NCBI RefSeq assembly: GCF_049856295.1
Contig: NZ_JBNDMZ010000008.1
Location: 1-64,000, forward strand
DNA: 64,000 nt
Source: JB111 sp049856295
Lineage (GTDB): Bacteria; Actinomycetota; Actinomycetes; Actinomycetales; Actinomycetaceae
Direction: 5' to 3'
Below, piece by piece: positions 42,933-51,160 of the stretch. Numbering within the stretch: the stretch's first letter is position 1; the number at the start of each line of letters is the position of its first letter. The position numbers and the translations under genes were made by a program. The notes under the pieces are model-generated. The model saw nothing but the letters and a program-made list of their open reading frames with translations, had not been told where the DNA came from and made no database searches.

Positions 42933-44909
42933 TCAGCCGCCCCAGACCCGCAGCTCCCACGCGGCCTCGGACAGGTTCCACGCCGTCCACGCCGGGTAGT
43001 ACCAGGCCGAGACGGCGGCCACCGAGCCCAGCACGACGACGAGCGCGAGCAGGCCCGAGCGGTTCGTCGTCGTCGAGGCGTCCTCCGCGACCGCGAGGTC
43101 GAGGAGGGAGGGGCGGGGACGCGAGTCGGGCATCGCGGTCCGGTCGTCGGGACGCGCGAAGTGCCGGCGCAGCCACGCCCACCGCTCGGCCTCGCGCTCG
43201 ACGTCCGGTCCGCGACCCAGCGGCGCGTCGGTCGGCGGCCGCAGGATCCCCAGGAGCCAGCCGAGCGCGTAGGTCAGGGCGAGGACGACGAACGCGACGA
43301 ACGCGACCGAGTAGAACTGGAAGATCGTGCGGTGGGAGTACAGCACCACCCAGGGCAGCCACATGGACAGGTAGCCCGAGAGGATCACCCACGCGCGCCA
43401 GTCGCGCAGCCGGAGAGCCGCGTAGAGGACCACGCCGAGGGCGACGACTGCGAGCCACCACGTCAGCGGGTTGCCGATCGAGGTCACGCCGGCGATGCAC
43501 TGCTCGTCGCCGCACATGCCGAGCGCCGACCGCTCCTCGCCGCCGGCCCGGTAGAACAGCGTGGGTCGCAGCTGGAGCAGCCACACCATCGGGTGCCCCT
43601 GCGACTCGTGCGGGTTGACCAGGCCCGTGTGGAACTCCATCATCCGTGCGTGGTAAGCCCACCACGAGACGAACGAGTCGGGCAGCCAGGACGGGTACCC
43701 GGTCTCGAGCCCCGCCGCCCGCTGGTCGGCGGCCCACGTGCGGTTGAACCCCGCCGACGACGCGAACCACGACGCCCAGCTCGCGAGGTAGGCGAGCGCG
43801 GCGGTGGGCACGAGGGCGAAGAACGCCGGTGCGCCGCCGCGCCACACGCCGTCCGCGATCCAGCGCCGCGACCCGACCGCCCGCCGGGCCGCGGTGTCCC
43901 ACACGTAGACCATGAGCCCGAGGACGGCGATGGCGTAGGCGCCCGACCACTTGACGCCGCACGCGGCGCCGAGCACGACGCCGGCCGCGACGAGCCACCA
44001 GCGGATCCCCACGCGGGGGGCCGGCCCGGAGGGCAGGCGTCCGTCCGGGGAGGCGGCGATCTGCTCCGCGGAGCGGCGGGCGAGGATCGCCCGCGTCGAC
44101 TCCCGGTCCTTGAGGACCAGCATCGTCCCGGCGAGGACGAGGACGGCGAGGAAGACGTCCAGCAGGCCGATGCGGCTCGAGGTGATGCCGACGCCGTCGA
44201 CCGCGAGGAGGAACCCGGCGACCCCGCCGAGCAGCGCCGACCGGAACAGCCGCGTGCCCAGGTGGGTGACGAGGACGACCATGAGCACGCCCGCCACCAC
44301 CGAGCTCAGCCGCCAGGACTCGGGGTTCTCGGGGCCGAGCAGGCGCATGCCGATGGCGATGAGCCACTTCCCCAGCGGGGGGTGGACGACGTAGTCGGCC
44401 TCGGTGCTCAGGGCACCGAAGTCGCCCTCGGCGAACCGGGGGTTCGCGTCGTCGCCCTCCCAGTCGCCCTCGTACCCGAGGGTGAGCAGGGAGTACGCCT
44501 CCTTGACGTAGTACGTCTCGTCGAACGCGAGGCGGCCGGGGACGCCGAGCCGGGGCAACCGGACGGCCGCCGCGAGCACACCCATGAGCAGCGGGACGAG
44601 CCAGCCGAGCAGGCGGGTGCGCGGGTCGAGGACCTCGCCGAGCGGGCGCAGCCCGAGCCGCGCGCGCAGGTTCTGCTCGACCTCGTCGGCTGAGCCGTGC
44701 ATCGGGCGGGGGACGCCATCGCGGCGGAACCTGCCGGCAGCGCGTCCCCGACGGGACGTGGTCGCCGCTGGGTCGTCCGAGTGCTCGCCGGCGCCCGCGT
44801 GCCCGGGGTCTCCGTCGCCCGTGGGGTCACCGACGCGCCCGGGGGCTGCGCTCGCTCCGCCGCCGTCCGGGTCGTCCGCGGGGTAGGGCCCGGGTCCGCT
44901 CGACGTCAC
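42933..44909 (-). CDS. Protein O-mannosyltransferase (PMT family)
   Basis: A 658-residue membrane glycosyltransferase that adds mannose from polyprenyl-phosphate mannose to secreted proteins. A disordered N-terminus of about 95 residues is followed by a dozen helices. The first outside loop carries the catalytic acid in FDETYYVKEAY, with HPPLGKWLIAIG later. GTG at 44909 starts the protein. It is divergent from rsmI, the arrangement seen in mycobacteria. The several Ala/Pro/Thr-rich secreted proteins in this window are plausible substrates, which is inference. Confidence 0.92.
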   Translation of the reverse strand: MTSSGPGPYPADDPDGGGASAAPGRVGDPTGDGDPGHAGAGEHSDDPAATTSRRGRAAGRFRRDGVPRPMHGSADEVEQNLRARLGLRPLGEVLDPRTRLLGWLVPLLMGVLAAAVRLPRLGVPGRLAFDETYYVKEAYSLLTLGYEGDWEGDDANPRFAEGDFGALSTEADYVVHPPLGKWLIAIGMRLLGPENPESWRLSSVVAGVLMVVLVTHLGTRLFRSALLGGVAGFLLAVDGVGITSSRIGLLDVFLAVLVLAGTMLVLKDRESTRAILARRSAEQIAASPDGRLPSGPAPRVGIRWWLVAAGVVLGAACGVKWSGAYAIAVLGLMVYVWDTAARRAVGSRRWIADGVWRGGAPAFFALVPTAALAYLASWASWFASSAGFNRTWAADQRAAGLETGYPSWLPDSFVSWWAYHARMMEFHTGLVNPHESQGHPMVWLLQLRPTLFYRAGGEERSALGMCGDEQCIAGVTSIGNPLTWWLAVVALGVVLYAALRLRDWRAWVILSGYLSMWLPWVVLYSHRTIFQFYSVAFVAFVVLALTYALGWLLGILRPPTDAPLGRGPDVEREAERWAWLRRHFARPDDRTAMPDSRPRPSLLDLAVAEDASTTTNRSGLLALVVVLGSVAAVSAWYYPAWTAWNLSEAAWELRVWGG

Positions 44910-44970
44910 GCGGCGAGTGTAGGGAGACGGCGGGCCCGACCGGTGACCGTCCGCGGGGGACACTGACCAC

Positions 44971-45813
44971 ATGAGCGAGCAGTCCGGCGTCGTCATTCTG
45001 GCCGCCACCCCCATCGGCAACGCCGGCGACGCGTCGCCCCGCCTGCGCGCGGCGCTCGCGTCGGCCGAGGTCGTCGCGGCGGAGGACACGCGCCGGCTGC
45101 GGGACCTCGCCCGCCGCCTCGAGGTCAGCGTCACCGGGCGCGTCGTCAGCCTCTACGAGCACAACGAGGACGCGCGCTCGGCCGAGCTCCTCGACACCGC
45201 GCTCGCGGGCGGGACGGTGCTCGTCGTCAGCGACGCCGGGATGCCCGCCGTCTCCGACCCCGGGTACCGCCTGGTGCGCCACGCCGTCGACGCCGGGGTG
45301 CGGGTCTCCACGCTGCCCGGGCCGTCGGCCGTGCTCGCCGCCCTCGCGCTGTCCGGGCTGCCGACCGACCGGTTCGCGTTCGAGGGCTTCTTGCCGCGCA
45401 AGGCGGGCGACCGGGCGAGGGCGCTGGCCGCCGTCGCCGACGAGCAGCGCACGCTGGTGTTCTTCGAGGCGCCGCACCGGCTGCTCGAGACGCTGGCCGC
45501 GATGGCCGAGGCGTTCGGTGCGGACCGGCCGGCCGCCGTGGCGCGCGAGCTGACCAAGACATATGAGGAGGTCCGGCGCGGGACGCTCGGCGAGCTCGCC
45601 GCGTGGGAGGGCGAGGTGCGCGGGGAGATCTGCGTCGTCGTCGGGGGAGCCGCGCCGAAGGAGGTCACGCTCACGGACGGCGTCGGGGAGGTCCTCGCTC
45701 TCAGCGCGGACGGGATGCGGCTCAAGGAGGCCGCGGGCGAGGTGGCCGCGGCCACGGGGCTGCGCAAGAACGACCTGTACGCCGCCGCGCTGGAGGCGCG
45801 CTCCACGCACTGA
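44971..45813 (+). CDS. rsmI: 16S rRNA 2'-O-methyltransferase RsmI
   Basis: A 280-residue SAM-dependent enzyme that methylates the 2'-O of C1402 in 16S rRNA. Motifs are LAATPIGNAGD, AAEDTRRLRDL, VSDAGMPAVSDPG, LPGPSAVLAALALSG and FFEAPHRL. It is complete. In relatives metG and tatD follow closely; here about 15 kb of metal genes intervene. Confidence 0.95.
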   Translation: MSEQSGVVILAATPIGNAGDASPRLRAALASAEVVAAEDTRRLRDLARRLEVSVTGRVVSLYEHNEDARSAELLDTALAGGTVLVVSDAGMPAVSDPGYRLVRHAVDAGVRVSTLPGPSAVLAALALSGLPTDRFAFEGFLPRKAGDRARALAAVADEQRTLVFFEAPHRLLETLAAMAEAFGADRPAAVARELTKTYEEVRRGTLGELAAWEGEVRGEICVVVGGAAPKEVTLTDGVGEVLALSADGMRLKEAAGEVAAATGLRKNDLYAAALEARSTH

Positions 45814-45841
45814 CCCGGAACATCCGAGTGCCTCATCAAAG

Positions 45842-46526
45842 GTTGACCCAGAGGGCGTCGCCGACATCGGCGGATACCGCGCCAGCGCCGTCGACGCAGG
45901 GGGGCACCCGGCCGGGCTGGCCGTGGACTTCATGACCGGTCAAGACTGCGGGCTTGGGGGATCGGGTCGTCGCCTACCTCACCGAGCACGCCGATCGTCT
46001 CTTGGTGGACTACATCATCTGACACCAGGCCATCTGGCACGCCGTCGAGCCGCAGGCTGGCTGGACGCCGTTGCCCGGCCGCGGCTCGGTGACCGCGAAC
46101 CACGACGACCACCCCCACGCGAACCTGCGGCCGACCCCCTCCGCGAGCACGGGGGCGCTGGACTGCCTGCCCGCCTCCGCCGCGCTCTCGCCCGGGCAGG
46201 CGGGTAGTGGCCAGTCGGTGACGCCGGTCGACGGGTCCATCACCAGTTCCTACGGTCCCCGGCTGGGCCTGACGGGACACGTGATCGTCATCGACCACGG
46301 CGGCGGGCTGCAGACCAGCTACAACCACATGTACGCCGGCGGAGTGGGTGTCCGTGTCGGGCAGCGGGTGGGCGCCGGGCAGGTCATCGCCGCCGTGGGC
46401 AATGACGGCAACTCCACCGGTTGTCACCTGCATTTCAGGGTCTATGACCGGGGTCGGCACACCGCGCCGGAGACCTTCATGGCCACGTGGGGGTGGACGT
46501 GGGGCGAGCGCCGTCTGTGCGCGTGA
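45842..46526 (+). pseudogene. Broken secreted peptidase (ARB-like domain plus M23 remnant)
   Basis: Three pieces of one gene can be read. The first, from 45842, reads VDPEGVADIGGYRA to AVDFMTGQDC. A G5 run at 45956-45960 then carries one extra base, after which GDRVVAYLTEHADRLL continues in another frame. A TGA at 46020-46022 replaces the expected Trp of a YIIW motif. The M23 part follows (VTPVDGSITSSYG, VIVIDHGGGLQT, YNHMYAGG, HLHF), but the segment with the first zinc motif (HxxxD) is missing between YGPR and LGLTG. No start codon or signal peptide is left. It marks the left edge of the metal island. Confidence 0.78.
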
Positions 46527-46547
46527 GCTCGGCGCGGGTCGGGGTCC

Positions 46548-47336
46548 TCAGATCAGGGTTTGGAAGTTGGCGACGAGGCCCTGCAGGTAGCCCGAGACCC
46601 AGGTCCACAGACCGGTGACCATGGCCAGTCCGAGGAGGACGAGCAGCCCACCGCCGAGGCGCTGGAACGCGCGGCGGTGTCGGCGCAGGAAGCCCAGTGC
46701 CCGGGTTGAGCGGGACAGCAGCATCGCGCCGGCGACGAAGGGGATACCCAGCCCGAGGCTGTAGGCAAACACGAGGATCCCGCCGCGGGCGGGGTCGGCC
46801 TCGTTGAACGCGAGGCTGAGGACTGCCGCCAGGGTCGGTCCCATGCAGGGGGCCCAGCCCAGTCCGAAGACGACCCCAAGCAGCGGCGCACCCCACAGGC
46901 CCTGCCGGGGGGTCAGGTGCAGGCGCCGGTTGCGTTGCATGAAGGGGACGTAGCCCATGAAGGCCAGGCCCATGAGCACGACGACGCCGCCGAGGATGCG
47001 GGTGGTGAGGTCGAGCCAGGGGGCGAGCAGGATCCCGAGCCAGGCGAAGATGACGCCGAGCAGGACGAACACGGCGGTGAAGCCGGCCACGAACAGCAGC
47101 ACCCCGGCGAGCAGCCGGCGGTCACGGACCTTGGTCTGGGGTCCGCCGATCAGTGGCGTGTCGGGTGTGGTGACCCCGGCCATGCCACTGAGGTAGCCGA
47201 CGTACCCGGGCAGCAGGGGCAGCACGCAGGGGGAGGCGAAGGAGATGAAGCCGGCGATCGCCGCCACGGGAAGGGCTGCGAGCATGGGGCCGGTGAGCAC
47301 GGTGCTGGCGAAGAAGGAGCCGAGCTGGTCCCACAT
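46548..47336 (-). CDS. ccdA: CcdA/DsbD-family thiol transporter (copy 2)
   Basis: A 262-residue, six-helix membrane protein nearly identical to the product at 11628-12419. Both redox Cys motifs are kept (FASPCVLPLLPGY and GWAPCMGPT). It supplies reducing power to outside thiol proteins. It is last in a minus-strand run DsbA-VKOR-TlpA'-CcdA. Its direct TlpA partner is damaged, so it may serve another partner. Confidence 0.92.
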   Translation of the reverse strand: MWDQLGSFFASTVLTGPMLAALPVAAIAGFISFASPCVLPLLPGYVGYLSGMAGVTTPDTPLIGGPQTKVRDRRLLAGVLLFVAGFTAVFVLLGVIFAWLGILLAPWLDLTTRILGGVVVLMGLAFMGYVPFMQRNRRLHLTPRQGLWGAPLLGVVFGLGWAPCMGPTLAAVLSLAFNEADPARGGILVFAYSLGLGIPFVAGAMLLSRSTRALGFLRRHRRAFQRLGGGLLVLLGLAMVTGLWTWVSGYLQGLVANFQTLI

Positions 47337-47339
47337 CGT

Positions 47340-47924
47340 TCAGGCCCTCTCGGCGAGGGTGTCGGCGATCAGGCCGCGCGGCGTGGTGCGGTCGAACTGG
47401 CCGAGGATGCGCGCGGCGACCCGGCCCTGCTGGTCAAGGACGACGGTGGTGGGCATGGCCTGCAGCGGCACGACCCCACCCGTGGCCGCCGCGGCACGGG
47501 CGTCCCGATCATGCAAGGAGGGGTAAGGGACCTTGAAGGTGCGCTCGAAGGCCTGGGCGGTGGCGGCGTCGTCACGGGGGTTGACTCCCAGCATGCGCAC
47601 CCCCTGGTCCTGGTTGTCCTCGGTGATGGCCTTGAGGTTTGGTGCCTCGGCCCGGCACGGGGGGCGTGCGGCGTACCAGAAGTTCCGCATGACCACGTTC
47701 CCGAGCCAGTTGACCAGGTCGATGCTCTCCCCGGGGTAGCTGGTACCCGTCATGTCGATCGGTTCACCGCGCTGGTCGGGGGTCCACATGGCCAGGGAGG
47801 GTGGCCAGGGCAAGCCGGGTCGCCGCGACTGTGCGCAGCTGCGGTGAGCCCGGCGGCCTGGGCCTGGGGCTGGGCCTGGGCCTGGGCCTGGGCCTGGGCC
47901 TGGGCCTGGGGCATGGTCAAGCAT
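47340..47924 (-). pseudogene. Decayed TlpA-like protein (copy 2; CPPC changed to RPPC, signal lost)
   Basis: A 194-codon open frame closely related to the copy at 10987-11631 from its residue 43 on (SLAMWTPDQRG, LGVNPRDDAATAQAF, AMPTTVVLD). Two defects stand out. The first active-site Cys is Arg (codon CGC at 47664-47666), a one-base change from TGC. The N-terminus has no signal peptide or lipobox but a Gly-Pro run made by a GGCCTG tandem repeat. A working export signal and redox site are both absent, so I call it a pseudogene although no stop interrupts it. Confidence 0.72.
47855..47912 (+). repeat. GGCCTG tandem repeat
   Basis: About nine units of GGCCTG with one variant (GGGGCTG) lie over the 5' end of the decayed tlpA-like frame and encode Gly-Pro repeats on the minus strand. 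It looks like slippage-expanded sequence that replaced the signal peptide region. Confidence 0.9.
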
Positions 47925-47959
47925 CGGTGAAGACTTTTCTTTCGCGTGGTTGGTGGTGT

Positions 47960-48592
47960 TCAGGGCAGCAGGGTCTGCCAGTAGGTCCAGAACTGGGCGC
48001 CGATGAGCGTCAGGATCACCAGGTACCAGCCGGTGAGGAGCACCCCGTGATACTCCAGCAGAACTCGGCGCAGGACGCGGGGCGCGGGCAGGTGGGCGGC
48101 GCTGAGGTTGTGCAGGGTGGTGTACCAGAACACGGGGATGGTCACGGCCCACACGACCATGCAGTACGGGCACAGCGCCTCGATGCGGTACAGGCTCTGG
48201 AAGATCAACCAGTGCACGAACCCGGCCCCGAAGGTGACCCCGGCCTGCAGGCCCAGCCAGAACCACCGCCGGTACCTGCCGCCGGCCGCCAGACCCATAC
48301 CGACGGTGAGCAGGATCGCAAACCCGGCCACCCCGATGATGGGGTTGGGGAACCCGAAGGCATCGGCTTGGGGGGTGTTCATCACCGACCCGCAGGACAG
48401 CACCGGGTTGATGCTGCAGCTGGGCACGTAGGTGGGGTCGGCGATGAGGGCGATCTTCTCCACCAGGAGCACCACGGCAGCGACCAGCCCGATCGTGCCG
48501 GCCGCGACCAGCAGCGCCGTCAGATGGCGCGGCGGGCCGGGCGTGGCGCTGTCCGCGGCCCGCTGACCGCGAGGTGGTGCCAGGGGCAACAT
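47960..48592 (-). CDS. Vitamin K epoxide reductase (VKOR) family protein
   Basis: A 210-residue membrane protein with about five helices. The VKOR signature is present: loop Cys in PSCSINPVLSCGSVM and the active CPYC pair. In actinobacteria VKOR replaces DsbB: it re-oxidises the DsbA-like partner and passes electrons to quinone. The DsbA-like gene lies 4 bases upstream on the same strand. Confidence 0.92.
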   Translation of the reverse strand: MLPLAPPRGQRAADSATPGPPRHLTALLVAAGTIGLVAAVVLLVEKIALIADPTYVPSCSINPVLSCGSVMNTPQADAFGFPNPIIGVAGFAILLTVGMGLAAGGRYRRWFWLGLQAGVTFGAGFVHWLIFQSLYRIEALCPYCMVVWAVTIPVFWYTTLHNLSAAHLPAPRVLRRVLLEYHGVLLTGWYLVILTLIGAQFWTYWQTLLP

Positions 48593-48596
48593 CTGA

Positions 48597-49259
48597 TCAG
48601 CTGGCCAGCGCGGCGTCGATGAGGGCGCTGAACTCCTCGAGGCTGGCCGGGGAGATCATCTGCCCGTTGAGGAAGAACGTGGGGGTGCCCTGTACACCCA
48701 GCGCCACCCCGTCGGCCATGTCCTGGCGGACCCTGTCGAGGGTGGCCGGGTCGGCTACGGTCTGGTCGTAGGTGGCCATGTCCAGGCCGAGGTCCTGGGC
48801 GAAGGTGCGGAACAGGTCGGCCTGGGAGGTCTGCTGGTCGCCCCACTGCGGCTGGGTCTCAAACATCTTGTGGTACATCGCCTCGAACTGGCCCTGTTGG
48901 GCGGCGGCCTCGACCGCTACGGCCGCGTTCTCGGAGTTGACGTGGCCGGGGAGGGGGAAGTACCGGGCCACGAAGGTGACCTCTCCGGCGTAGTCCTGGC
49001 GCAGCTGCTCCACCGTTGGGTAGGCGGCCCGGCAGGCCTCGCACTCAAAGTCCATGAACTCCACCAGCGTCACCCGCCCGTCGGGGGCGGTGGACAGGTG
49101 GTGGCTGTCGTCGCGCACCAGCGGTGCGGCGGCGCCTTCGTTGGAGGCGTTGGCCGTGGTCTGTGGGCCGGAGCCAGATGTGGTGATGAAGACGATGGCC
49201 GCCACCACGGCGGCAAAGAAGCCCACGAGGAGCAGCGACAGCTTCACGTTCTTGGTCAT
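48597..49259 (-). CDS. DsbA-like thiol oxidoreductase
   Basis: A 220-residue membrane-anchored thioredoxin-fold protein: an N-terminal helix (about 5-27), the active site CEAC in FMDFECEACRA, and the cis-Pro loop GTPTFF. It introduces disulfides in exported proteins and is recycled by the neighbouring VKOR. First gene of the minus-strand thiol operon. Confidence 0.92.
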   Translation of the reverse strand: MTKNVKLSLLLVGFFAAVVAAIVFITTSGSGPQTTANASNEGAAAPLVRDDSHHLSTAPDGRVTLVEFMDFECEACRAAYPTVEQLRQDYAGEVTFVARYFPLPGHVNSENAAVAVEAAAQQGQFEAMYHKMFETQPQWGDQQTSQADLFRTFAQDLGLDMATYDQTVADPATLDRVRQDMADGVALGVQGTPTFFLNGQMISPASLEEFSALIDAALAS

Positions 49260-49323
49260 TCGGATCCTTGCTTCACGCGATGCGTTCCACCGGCTCGTCG
49301 GTGCGGTGTGCGGCGGCTAGGTC

Positions 49324-49862
49324 TCATAGTGCGGCGTCGGCTGTACCGTACCTTCTCGCCCGGGTACCACGGCCACCGCGTTGCGCGGCCTGGTGAGGCC
49401 CGGGCCGCCGGTCTGGGGTGTCGTCGTCGGCGCCGCCCCACCGATAGAGCGCCACCAGCTCAGGCGATCGAGGTCGTTCGTCGGCTTGGGAGGGATGCGG
49501 CGCGAGCGTGCCGAGACCGGGCAGGAACCGGCCGACGCGCTGGGCGTAGCGGGTGTAGGCGGGGCCGTGGGTACGCAGCAGGTTGGACTCTTCGACGAGG
49601 CGGACCTGGATCTCCACGGCCAGGAACAGGCAGAGGAGCGCCGCGACGGTCACGCCGGTGGGGACCAGCAGGGCCAGTCCGAGCATGACGGTGAGCATGG
49701 CGGTAAAGATGGGCTTGCGGACCACGGCGAACATGCCCGAGGTCACGAGGTCGGTGCGCTCGGTGGTGTCCACACCTCTGCGCCAGGAGGCGCGCCGAAT
49801 GCGGCCGCCAAGCCGGCCAGGTACAGGGTCAGTGCCGCAGCGGCGGCGGTCTCGGCGGCCAT
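49324..49862 (-). pseudogene. Isoprenylcysteine carboxyl methyltransferase-family remnant
   Basis: From an ATG at 49862 with GAGGAG upstream, one frame gives a typical N-terminal membrane helix (AAALTLYLAGLAAAFG) and then runs off. A second frame gives the conserved C-terminal half (GVDTTERTDLVTSG, VRKPIFTAM, THGPAYTRYAQRVGRFLPG). The central segment, some 70 residues in relatives, is missing, and the two halves are out of frame. The frame from 49884 is continuous but has an unnatural N-terminus. It follows lspA closely. Confidence 0.65.
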
Positions 49863-49880
49863 GGGTCTCCTCGGGTCGAG

Positions 49881-50393
49881 TCACAGTTCTGCGGCGGTCG
49901 GGTTCTCGGTCCTGTCGCCGCTGGTGAGGGCTACCAGCACCAGGGTTATGGCCCCACCAGTGATGTAGACGTCCGCGAGGTTGAAGGTGGGGAACCAGCC
50001 GGTGTGCAGGTAGTCGGTCACGACACCGTCGGAGGCACGGTCAATCAGGTTTGCCACCGCGCCTGCCATGATCACGGTCAGCGCCAACCACGTTGAGCGT
50101 GTTGCGGTGCGGGTGGCACGCCAGGCGAAAACAGCCAGCGCGCCGATGGCGAGCCCCGTGGTGGCGAGCACGACACCGGCTGGCAGATGATCGCCGAGAC
50201 TGAAGGCCATTCCAGCGTTGAAACCGAGCCGAAGCTCGATGGGCCCCAAGTCCATCGAGTGACCGTCGGCCAGTGCCCCACCGGCCCACGCCTTCACCGC
50301 CAGGTCTACCGCCGCCAGCAGCACGACGGTGATGACGAGGGTGACCCGGGCCCTGGTGCCGCTCCTCGGTGAGGCGCGATTCGGTGTGGTCAT
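49881..50393 (-). CDS. lspA: Lipoprotein signal peptidase
   Basis: A 170-residue, four-helix membrane aspartyl protease that cuts prolipoproteins before the lipid-bearing Cys. The two catalytic Asp lie in ANLIDRASDG and FNLADVYI, and a DLAVKAWA motif sits near the N-terminus. It is inside a metal-resistance island, where accessory lspA copies often accompany Cd/Pb genes, so it is probably not the housekeeping copy. Confidence 0.92.
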   Translation of the reverse strand: MTTPNRASPRSGTRARVTLVITVVLLAAVDLAVKAWAGGALADGHSMDLGPIELRLGFNAGMAFSLGDHLPAGVVLATTGLAIGALAVFAWRATRTATRSTWLALTVIMAGAVANLIDRASDGVVTDYLHTGWFPTFNLADVYITGGAITLVLVALTSGDRTENPTAAEL

Positions 50394-50490
50394 GGGGCCG
50401 CCGTTCCTGTGTCGGTCGCGTGGACTCCTGCATCCTGCACGTGAGGGCTCACGGTTGCTCCTTCAAACGATGCGTCGAGCGTCAGCGACC

Positions 50491-51099
50491 TCATAGGCCG
50501 AAGGCACCGCCGTCGAGGAGGATGACGATGCCCAGGCCGATGAGGACGAGCGGGAAGAGGACGTGTTCCCAGCGTTCGAGGACCTCGGCGATGGGCCGGC
50601 GGGTGGCGACGTACCGCGCGGTGAGCACGAGCAGTCCGACCAGGGCGAGGAAGACGACGCAGTAGGCGATGACGGCGGTGGTGGAGGCGGTGGCGAAGAC
50701 GGGGACGTAGACCCCGATGTTGTCCCCGCCGTTGGCGAAGGTCACGGCGGCGACGGTCAGGGTCCCGACCTGGCGGTCACCGACCTTGGCCTCGTCGTCG
50801 TCATCGTCATCTCCGCGGTTGCGCCACGCCTGCCAGGCCGCGTACAGGCCCAGGGTGAGGGGGATGAGACCGAAGTAGGGCAGGGCGGCCTCGGGCAGGA
50901 AGGTGCGAGCTCCCAGCGAGACCACCACGGCGACCAGCAGGATGCCGCCGAAGCCGAGGTATTGGCCGGCGAGGATCTTGCGGGTGGTGCCCGGTTGGCC
51001 GGCCCCGCGGGCGTAGAAGAGGGACAGGATGATGATGTCGTCGATGTTCGTGGCCACGAACAGGCCGATGGCCTGCAGGACGGGGGTGAGCAGTTCCAT
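50491..51099 (-). CDS. cadD: CadD-family cadmium resistance transporter
   Basis: A 202-residue membrane protein with six helices and two acidic helix motifs of the CadD family (FVATNIDDIIILSLFY and TFANGGDNIGVYVP). An Asp-rich loop (DDDDDDE) lies in the middle. It is thought to export Cd2+. It lies 3' of a P-type ATPase and CmtR on the same strand. Confidence 0.9.
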   Translation of the reverse strand: MELLTPVLQAIGLFVATNIDDIIILSLFYARGAGQPGTTRKILAGQYLGFGGILLVAVVVSLGARTFLPEAALPYFGLIPLTLGLYAAWQAWRNRGDDDDDDEAKVGDRQVGTLTVAAVTFANGGDNIGVYVPVFATASTTAVIAYCVVFLALVGLLVLTARYVATRRPIAEVLERWEHVLFPLVLIGLGIVILLDGGAFGL

Positions 51100-51160
51100 G
51101 AGTACCTTTCAGAGCGCAGCCGGCTGCCGCCGGTGCACGACGATGGCCCGCGGCGGGCGG

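Noticed and set aside
40524..44693. A 1389-codon plus-strand frame
   Set aside because: It runs across the tagI-like, aldehyde dehydrogenase and mannosyltransferase genes in non-coding frames; its composition is typical of GC-rich shadow frames.
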